Source: Candidatus Gastranaerophilales bacterium
GTDB taxonomy: Bacteria; Cyanobacteriota; Vampirovibrionia; Gastranaerophilales; Gastranaerophilaceae
Length of the DNA: 64,000 nt
Direction of reading: 5' to 3'
Assembly (NCBI GenBank): GCA_944326605.1
Contig: CALVEM010000004.1
Coordinates: 1-64,000 of the forward strand
Part shown: in pieces, positions 60,908-64,000 of the stretch
Layout of the letters: every line of letters begins with the position of its first letter
Position numbering within the stretch: position 1 is the first letter of the stretch
Translations under genes and position numbers: made by a program
Notes under the pieces: generated by a model
The model's database searches: none
What the model saw: only the letters and a program-made list of their open reading frames with translations
What the model was told of the DNA's origin: nothing

Positions 60908-60908
60908 T
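60862..60908 (+). terminator. Rho-independent terminator
   Basis: 9-bp stem CAGGCAGAC/GTCTGCCTG with a 21-base loop, followed by GCGTTTTTT. The T tract is on the plus strand, so it ends a plus-strand transcript rather than trpS. Confidence 0.6.
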
Positions 60909-61909
60909 TAATACATTCCGATTATGTGTCTGACTTCTTTGAGAACTTTTTGGGCTTCTTTGCGTGCTTTTGCCGATCCGTCATTAATAATTTCTTCGAC
61001 TTCTGCCGGATGTTGTTCATAATATGCCCGTTTTTCTCTTATCGGTGCAAATTTTTCATTAATAACTCTGCCTAATTGGCGTTTGCAATCAGCACATCCG
61101 CGCAGCCCTTTTTCACATTCACATCTGACATTTTGAACTTCATTTTCTGTACCAAAAATCTCCCAGTATTTGAATGCAACCTCGCATTCATCGGGGTGAC
61201 CGGGGTCATCTTTTCTCATACGGCTTCGGTCAGTTATTGCTGTCATAACTTTTTTTGCGGTAACTTCATCAGTATCAGATATTTTGATGTCATTCTGGAA
61301 TGATTTCCCCATTTTGTTACCGTCAAGTCCGCAGATTAGTGAACAGTTATTCAGAAGCGGTTTTGGCTCAACAAAGAAATCTGTTTTGTATATATTGTTA
61401 AATCTTCTGGCAATATCTCTTGTGATTTCAATATGTGCAACCTGATCTATTCCTACAGGGACATAAGTTGAATTAAACATCATAATATCAGCACTCATCA
61501 AAACAGGATATCCCATAAGTCCGTAGTTAATCTGTGAGCCTGCACCTTCTTTAGTTCTTAAAATTTTTGCCATGTCTTTCAAGCACGGATCGCGTTCAAC
61601 CCAGTTTTGCGGTGTAATCATTCCTAAATATACATTTAATTCTGCAATTTCGGGGATAAGCGACTGTACATATATTGTGGAAACTTCGGGATCAATTCCG
61701 CAGGCAAGCCAGTCTATTACAACATCTTTAACATCATTTCTGAGTGTTTCTGTTTTGTCGTACTTTGTTGTGAGGGCGTGCCAGTCAGCAACAAAGAAAA
61801 AACTTTCGTATTTATGCTGGAGTTCAACCCAATTCTGGATTACACCCAAATAATGTCCGAAATGTAATTTTCCCGTTGGTCGCATACCTGAAACTATTCT
61901 ATCTGCCAT
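60908..61909 (-). CDS. trpS: Tryptophanyl-tRNA synthetase
   Basis: 333 residues from ATG 61909 (AAAGGATG upstream); the longer frame has no family likeness. Class I motifs: GMRPTGKLHFGHYLG with the HIGH-type HFGH, and GNKMGKSF for KMSKS. FFVADWHALTT, PVLMSADIMMFNS and VPVGIDQVAHIEITRDIA are typical of bacterial TrpRS. Charges tRNA-Trp. Confidence 0.96.
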   Translation of the reverse strand: MADRIVSGMRPTGKLHFGHYLGVIQNWVELQHKYESFFFVADWHALTTKYDKTETLRNDVKDVVIDWLACGIDPEVSTIYVQSLIPEIAELNVYLGMITPQNWVERDPCLKDMAKILRTKEGAGSQINYGLMGYPVLMSADIMMFNSTYVPVGIDQVAHIEITRDIARRFNNIYKTDFFVEPKPLLNNCSLICGLDGNKMGKSFQNDIKISDTDEVTAKKVMTAITDRSRMRKDDPGHPDECEVAFKYWEIFGTENEVQNVRCECEKGLRGCADCKRQLGRVINEKFAPIREKRAYYEQHPAEVEEIINDGSAKARKEAQKVLKEVRHIIGMY

Positions 61910-62415
61910 AGCACATCCTTTCTTTCTATAGTTATTATAACAAAAAAATGACATAACAAATATTATCGGCAACTAAAAACAAACTAATCGTACTTTCTTT
62001 GCCTCCGGCGGGTGCTGCGCGCACGGCGGTCGCTTTTGCGGAAAAGCGACGCAAACCGGCGACACACATTCACTCGCTAATAATTTGCAAGGCTCAGCAT
62101 ACAGGCGTGTAAACTCGCTATATAATCCGTCATTCTGAACTTGTTTCAGAATCTCTTTACCGCTCAAACAATACACGCCTTTGAAGTTTGCTTCGCCTGC
62201 AATTATTGCTCGTTCCGTTATCGTCGCTTTATTTATTTTACGTGCGCTTCGCGCACCGTAATGACTTATCGTCTTAACGTCCTATAGTCTTATAGACTTC
62301 AAATAATATTTGTTATGTAAACAAATGTAACAAAAAATATACTTTGTGAAATTGTAGATTTTTAAAATACTTTATATTTGTAAGAGAGATTAAAAAAAAT
62401 ATAAGGAGAGATGAG
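61910..62415. other. Repeat-rich intergenic region
   Basis: No gene was found in these 506 bases. It holds a GC-rich island (about 61995-62055) with a perfect hairpin GTCGCTTTT-GCGG-AAAAGCGAC (62029-62050), a half GTCA-CCTGAA repeat (62129-62155), GTGCGC-TTC-GCGCAC (62242-62256), and CGTCTTAACGTCC repeats (62265-62297) like those in the prepilin leader. The last 100 bases are AT-rich and lead to the 106-residue gene. Confidence 0.6.
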
Positions 62416-62736
62416 ATGACTTTTTTAGCAATTGATGCACAGAAAAATTTATTTACTTTGCAGAAAAGCCAGCTGCAATTTGAACAAACACTTGTAATGA
62501 GCAGAACAAACTACATTACAAAACAAATGGGCTTAAGAGCGGAACAACTTGGAGATGCGGATCCGGATGAAGATCCGGCATACATTGCACTTCAGCAGGA
62601 AGAATCGTATCTTGAAACACGACAGGATTCGTTGGATTCACAGATTACGTTAATTGAGAGCGAGATATCCAGCTTGAAGAACCTTGTTAACAACAATATT
62701 AAATCTGCCTGCACATTGAACCTGATCGGTAACTAG
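62416..62736 (+). CDS. Hypothetical coiled-coil protein
   Basis: 106 residues; AAGGAGAG before the ATG. Two helical segments (LFTLQKSQLQFEQTLVMSRTNYI and YIALQQEESYLETRQDSLDSQI) around a QLGDADPDEDPA turn, then LIESEISSLKNLVNNNI: a helical hairpin or coiled coil. Only one cysteine near the end. No membrane segment or signal. No family recognised. Confidence 0.65.
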   Translation: MTFLAIDAQKNLFTLQKSQLQFEQTLVMSRTNYITKQMGLRAEQLGDADPDEDPAYIALQQEESYLETRQDSLDSQITLIESEISSLKNLVNNNIKSACTLNLIGN

Positions 62737-62836
62737 GGTTAAGTTTAAAGTTTATTCTGAGTAACAGATAATAAACTGGCACTTACGGCTTGTTAGAAAA
62801 ACCTGCCTCACAGGAGAGCGGAAAGAATTCTACTGT

Positions 62837-63673
62837 TTATCTGCAAGCTTCAGTTAGTTTAACAGTGTTAAGCATCAATGACGCAATGGTCATAGGTCCG
62901 ACACCGCCGGGAACAGGCGTGATATAAGAAGCGGTTTTTGAAACAGTTTCAAAATCAACATCTCCGCTTAAGTTCCCGTTCTCATCCCTAAAAATTCCCA
63001 CATCAATTACGACACAATTACTTTTTAACATATTTTCCCCTACAACTTTTTTCCCGACTGCTGAAATTAATATATCAGCAGTTTTTGTTATGTCTGAGAG
63101 ATTTTTTGTTTTGCTGTGGCATTGCGTAACTGTTGCATTTTTGTTTAAAAGCATCTGGGCAACGGGTTTGCCTACAAGATTTGAACGTCCGATAACTACT
63201 GCATGTTTGCCTTCAATTTCAATCCCGTATTCATCCAGCAAAAGCAAAATGCCTTTTGGAGTACAGGGATATACATAAGGCTTTTCACCGGAAAACAGTT
63301 TGCCGCTGTTATAGGTTGTGAGACCGTCAACATCTTTTTCCGGAGTTATGGCATCAATTATTTTGAATTTGTCAATATGCACGGGCAGCGGAAGCTGTAC
63401 AAGAATTGCGTTGATATTTTTATCGTTGTTGAGTTCTTGAATTTTTTCAAGAAGTTCATTTTCTGTTACTGTTGAAGGATAATTTATTATAATAGAATTT
63501 ATCCCCAGTTTTTCCGCGCATTTTTTTTTGTTGTTTACATATATTTTGCTTGACGGGTCATCGCCTGCAAGAATTACGGCAAGTGACGGTTTGACAGACA
63601 TGTTTGCGACCTTTACTTTAAGATCTTCAAATATTTTATCTCTTAACTTTTTGCCGTCTAAAATAACTGTCAT
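62837..63673 (-). CDS. folD: Methylenetetrahydrofolate dehydrogenase / cyclohydrolase
   Basis: 278 residues, the usual length. NKKKCAEKLG region with YVNNKKK (catalytic Lys), VQLPLPVHID, PEKDVDGLT and GRSNLVGKPVA, then the C-terminal TPVPGGVGPMTIASLM. Interconverts 5,10-methylene-, methenyl- and 10-formyl-tetrahydrofolate with NADP. Two bases separate it from the upstream ATPase gene, so they are co-transcribed. Confidence 0.97.
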   Translation of the reverse strand: MTVILDGKKLRDKIFEDLKVKVANMSVKPSLAVILAGDDPSSKIYVNNKKKCAEKLGINSIIINYPSTVTENELLEKIQELNNDKNINAILVQLPLPVHIDKFKIIDAITPEKDVDGLTTYNSGKLFSGEKPYVYPCTPKGILLLLDEYGIEIEGKHAVVIGRSNLVGKPVAQMLLNKNATVTQCHSKTKNLSDITKTADILISAVGKKVVGENMLKSNCVVIDVGIFRDENGNLSGDVDFETVSKTASYITPVPGGVGPMTIASLMLNTVKLTEACR

Positions 63674-63675
63674 TT

Positions 63676-64000
63676 CTACTCCCTAACCTGAGGCAAGTTC
63701 AAACGAAAATAAAACTGTTTTATCGCATCCTGTACAAGCTGTGATTCTCTTTCCATCGGCTTGTATTTTAATTCGCTGTCGTATGGAATAACACCCAGAA
63801 CATCCAGATCATATCGTTTTAAAAGTTCATAAACGGATGTCAAATCGGTATTTTCAACCTTATTTATTACAACACCGAGCTGGTTTCCTGCTGCGTATTT
63901 TGCGCTGAATTCCTCTATACGTTTTGCAAGATGCGCACTTTCATCTGTCGGATTTGCAACAATAAGTGTTGTGTCAATGTCGGTATCCACAAGCTGATTT
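63676..64000 (-). CDS. MinD/CooC-like P-loop ATPase (5' part outside the window)
   Basis: The frame is open to the end of the window; only the C-terminal 107 residues are visible. NQLVDTDIDTTLIVANPTDES, LGVVINKVENTD and DVLGVIPYDSELKY fit the later strands of SIMIBI-class ATPases (CooC, MinD, ArsA). The P-loop would be upstream. CooC-type proteins insert nickel in CO dehydrogenase; with folD next to it, a one-carbon connection is possible but not shown. Confidence 0.6.
   Translation of the reverse strand, partial: NQLVDTDIDTTLIVANPTDESAHLAKRIEEFSAKYAAGNQLGVVINKVENTDLTSVYELLKRYDLDVLGVIPYDSELKYKPMERESQLVQDAIKQFYFRLNLPQVRE

Noticed and set aside
61973-62176. A 67-residue minus-strand ORF in the repeat-rich gap
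   Set aside because: It translates the half GTCA-CCTGAA repeat and the GC-rich island (LKQVQNDG, PPCAQHPPEAK); such peptides arise wherever these repeats are translated.

Overview
The window is AT-rich bacterial chromosome from a diderm, fermentative organism. Three scattered proteins begin with the processed prepilin N-terminus FTLAEVLxTLGIIGVV. Together with a single LptF/G-type permease, iron-dependent alcohol dehydrogenase, GH57 amylase and many short lineage proteins, this resembles gut Melainabacteria (Vampirovibrionia, order Gastranaerophilales). That placement is inference; no rRNA or tRNA gene was found to confirm it.

Layout. 1-4.1 kb: tail of an S74-type protein, then a tight four-gene operon (MotA/TolQ-like, MotB/OmpA-like, UPF0210, small hypothetical). 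4.1-11 kb: truncated uvrC, two adjacent HEPN-MNT toxin-antitoxin pairs whose MNT genes are both frameshifted, and gyrA. 11-14.6 kb: small membrane proteins under a MarR regulator, an XRE regulator divergent from a prepilin gene, and a secreted protein. 14.7-23.4 kb: dTDP-rhamnose genes (rfbC, rfbB, rfbD) interrupted by a four-helix-bundle gene, an OmpH-like chaperone, pgk, a UDP-xylose-synthase-type epimerase, an SPFH protein and alcohol dehydrogenase. 23.4-37.7 kb: U32 peptidase, hydrolase, TPR proteins, tpiA, GH57, dut, a REP-associated transposase (RAYT), an ACT protein, an alanine symporter, a GT4 glycosyltransferase and nagZ. 37.7-47.8 kb: secreted hydrolase-like protein, aquaporin with a REP/tail tandem array, pgeF, small regulators, GT2, YkgJ, and an operon of two 2-hydroxyacyl-CoA-dehydratase-like proteins around a PHP protein. 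47.8-64 kb: XRE, a GT4 plus GT8-methyltransferase pair carrying a G10 tract, speB, ligA, a SIMPL protein, two more prepilins, lptB-lptF-NAGPA, trpS, folD and a partial CooC/MinD-like ATPase.

How it fits together. Central metabolism (pgk, tpiA, GH57, Fe-ADH) points to glycolytic fermentation of glucans. Envelope genes (Lpt, dTDP-rhamnose, UXS, several glycosyltransferases, PgeF, NagZ) point to a glycan-coated outer membrane. Much of the remaining novelty is in repeats. At least four families of short dispersed palindromes or purine-rich repeats occur. Several lie in frame inside genes (U32 peptidase, GT4, prepilin leader, RfbC C-terminus, the RAYT itself), and one sits inside a terminator loop.

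The strongest candidates for undescribed biology are the poly-G switch in the GT8-methyltransferase fusion, the in-frame repeat insertions, the RAYT with its own REP in its coding sequence, the double MNT frameshift, and the MotAB-like/UPF0210 operon.
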